From positions 1 through 6,951 of the forward strand of contig CAIPGJ010000601.1 in assembly GCA_903864555.1 (NCBI GenBank): a stretch of DNA of 6,951 bases, written 5' to 3'. Shown here piece by piece: positions 5,782 through 6,951 of the stretch. The notes beneath the pieces were generated by a model that saw only the letters and a list, made by a program, of their open reading frames with translations, had not been told where the DNA came from and did not search any database. The position numbers were made by a program, and so were the translations under genes. Position 1 is the stretch's first letter. The number at the start of each line of letters is the position of its first letter. Origin of the DNA: an uncultured Pseudomonadota bacterium (GTDB lineage: Bacteria > Pseudomonadota > Gammaproteobacteria > Burkholderiales > SG8-39).

Positions 5782-6306
5782 TCAGTCTTCGTCTCCGTCG
5801 TCCTCTGCCACGGCGTCATCGCGCAGCAACAACCACATCAGCGCCGTATTGATCAGCACGATCAGCACCTCGAGATAAAGCAGGGGCAGGTAGATCTGCC
5901 GGTTCCACTTGTCGCCAAACAGGAAGTAGAAGCTGTCGAAGTAGGTGCCTGAAAAGCGGGCGGAGGATGCATAGTTCTCGAACGGTGGAAACAGGATGAC
6001 CAGCGCCAGATTGATCGCGCCAAATAGCATTACCGCTGTGCGCCTGCGCATGACCGGCGTTCCCGTGCGGGGATTGCGCAGCAGCAGCCAGCCGGCGCAG
6101 GCATTCAGCAGCACCCATCCCAGTTGCAAAAACAGCAGGTCGCTATTCAGGACCTTGTTGTATTGCCGGTCGAACACGAAGTAATAGGCGTCGAACGAGG
6201 CAGTGCCTCCGCGTCCGATGGACAATGAGTCGTAAGGGGGGAAGAGCAGCATCAGGACGATGTTGGCCGCAGCGACCGCAAGAAGCATGAATTGCGCGCG
6301 GTTCAT
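5782..6306 (-). CDS. Four-helix membrane protein made of two copies of a two-helix module; cyclase partner
   Basis: 174 residues starting at ATG 6306, which overlaps the cyclase stop as ATGA; a GGAGGAC lies about 10 bases upstream. Two modules align: residues 12-78 and 96-163. Each has a hydrophobic helix ending in LFPP(Y/F)(D/E), a 35-40 residue extramembrane loop with FDAYYFVF or FDSFYFLF, then (Y/W)N(K/R), then a second helix ending in WLLLR. From the residue after FD to the end the copies align without gaps over 39 positions with 15 identities that I counted. The stretch between FPP and FD differs by one residue. A basic linker (PVMRRR) joins them and the tail is very acidic (DDAVAEDDGDED). 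The topology probably puts both aromatic loops on the same side of the inner membrane. I do not recognise a named family. Coupling to the cyclase suggests that it senses, anchors or regulates it; this is inference. Confidence 0.85.
   Translation of the reverse strand: MNRAQFMLLAVAAANIVLMLLFPPYDSLSIGRGGTASFDAYYFVFDRQYNKVLNSDLLFLQLGWVLLNACAGWLLLRNPRTGTPVMRRRTAVMLFGAINLALVILFPPFENYASSARFSGTYFDSFYFLFGDKWNRQIYLPLLYLEVLIVLINTALMWLLLRDDAVAEDDGDED
5818..6021 (-). repeat. Module 2 of the duplicated two-helix unit
   Basis: Encodes residues 96-163: helix, LFPPFEN, loop with FDSFYFLF, KWNR, helix ending WLLLRD. One residue longer than module 1 before FD. Confidence 0.75.
6073..6273 (-). repeat. Module 1 of the duplicated two-helix unit
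   Basis: Encodes residues 12-78: helix, LFPPYDS, loop with FDAYYFVF, QYNK, helix ending WLLLRN. It matches module 2 at the protein level; the DNA copies have diverged, so the duplication is old. Confidence 0.75.
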
Positions 6307-6951
6307 GTGCCCACGTCCTCCGGGCTGGCGTTCTTTTCCTTGCGCCCCATGAGCCGGTAGACAACGGTTTCGCCCTTGCCCTTGAGGTGGATGGTCTGGG
6401 GTTCGTGGAATTCGAAATGGTTGCGCAGGCGTCTCCAGGTGGTGACATCGACCTGGATCATGCCGGGCACGCCTTCGGTGGTGATGCGGCTGGCAAGGTT
6501 GACGGTGTCGCCCCACAGGTCATAGATGAACTTCTTCTTGCCGACCACCCCTCCGACGATGGGCCCGGTTCCGATGCCCATGCGGACCTCCAGGTGCACG
6601 CCGTCCACTTCCAGGCCATCGGCCAGGGACCGGCGCATGTCCAGCGCCATGTCTGCAATGGCCCGGGTGTAATCGAAGCCGTCGCTTTCATTCAAGCCGC
6701 CCGCAACCATATAGGCATCACCGATGGTCTTGATCTTCTCCAGGCCATGCTTTTCAGCCAGGGCGTCGAAGCTGGAGAAAACCCGGTTGAGCATGGAGAA
6801 TATCTGGCTGGGGGACATGCCTTCGGCCAGCGAGGTGAAATTGACGATGTCGGCAAACATCACCGTGACGTCGGCAAACCCATCGGCGATGGTGGCATCG
6901 CTCTGCTTCAGGCGGTCTGCCACAGGGCCCGGCAGGATGTTGAGCAACAGA
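6303..6951 (-). CDS. Class III adenylate cyclase catalytic domain, N-terminus beyond window
   Basis: Converts ATP to cyclic AMP. 215 residues are present from the window edge; the frame remains open there and no credible start is seen (the leading residues LLLNILPGPVADRLK are the usual linker helix just before the catalytic domain), so a sensor or membrane N-terminus lies outside. Catalytic features are all visible: metal-binding Asp34 (MFADIVNFTS) and Asp78 (GDAYMVAGG), adenine-specifying Lys74 (KIKTIGD) and Asp144 (YDLWGDTVNLASR), transition-state Asn151 and Arg155, and the phosphate-contacting LKGKGE lysine (190-192). The Lys/Asp pair predicts ATP rather than GTP as substrate. The catalytic domain is complete and should act as a homodimer. 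The stop codon overlaps the ATG of the small duplicated-module membrane protein, so they form an operon. The effector (for example a Crp/Vfr-like protein) is not in the window. Confidence 0.93.
   Translation of the reverse strand, partial: LLLNILPGPVADRLKQSDATIADGFADVTVMFADIVNFTSLAEGMSPSQIFSMLNRVFSSFDALAEKHGLEKIKTIGDAYMVAGGLNESDGFDYTRAIADMALDMRRSLADGLEVDGVHLEVRMGIGTGPIVGGVVGKKKFIYDLWGDTVNLASRITTEGVPGMIQVDVTTWRRLRNHFEFHEPQTIHLKGKGETVVYRLMGRKEKNASPEDVGT

Noticed and set aside
5704..5952. Plus-strand open frame of 82 codons across the spacer and the end of the membrane-protein gene
   Set aside because: Mostly antisense to the duplicated-module gene, Gln/Val/His-rich without a recognisable motif, and without a ribosome binding site.
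6307..6516. N-terminal extension of the duplicated membrane protein (start at 6516)
   Set aside because: The extra residues are His/Arg/Pro-rich shadow of the cyclase gene; the ATGA overlap start at 6306 begins directly with a membrane helix.

Overview
The window reads as a chromosomal segment of a GC-rich Gram-negative proteobacterium, most likely a betaproteobacterium or a close gammaproteobacterial relative. This rests on the gene families: a PglL/TfpO-type pilin glycosylation ligase beside a type IV pilin-like gene, a sigma-54 type promoter, an ABC-2 permease paired with a repeat-like partner protein, a polytopic histidine kinase and a class III nucleotidyl cyclase. I cannot name a genus from sequence alone.

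Layout from left to right. Bases 1-1141 (minus strand) hold the first 380 codons of a Wzy_C-family O-oligosaccharyltransferase, with the C-terminus cut off by the window edge. Bases 1170-1196 form a strong intrinsic terminator that separates it from a prepilin-like gene (1214-1918, minus). That gene is preceded by a good Shine-Dalgarno and a near-consensus sigma-54 promoter (1966-1980) with an AT-rich patch further upstream. Next come two minus-strand genes that abut with a one-base gap. These are an ABC-2 type permease (3640-2879) and a membrane-anchored helical, TPR-like protein (2877-2122). Bases 3641-3921 are a divergent intergenic region with only a doubtful small reading frame. A plus-strand gene (3922-5631) encodes an 8-TM sensor histidine kinase with a GAF-like linker. 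A 150-base convergent spacer (5632-5781) is rich in inverted repeats. The right end carries a two-gene minus-strand operon: the C-terminal catalytic part of a predicted adenylate cyclase (6951-6303, N-terminus off the window) overlapping by ATGA a 174-residue membrane protein (6306-5782) built from two copies of one two-helix module.

How the genes may work together. The best supported unit is the pilin plus ligase cassette: the pilin is probably transcribed from sigma-54 RNA polymerase, most transcripts stop at the terminator, and read-through would give a low level of the ligase that glycosylates it. The permease and its partner form a second unit that lacks its ATPase here. The kinase has no response regulator in the window. 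The cyclase and duplicated membrane protein are translationally coupled and probably act together. Any link between cyclase or kinase and the pilin is inference from proximity only.

The most novel-looking items are the duplicated-module membrane protein coupled to the cyclase and the atypical histidine kinase. I see no tRNA, rRNA, CRISPR array, insertion sequence or phage gene.
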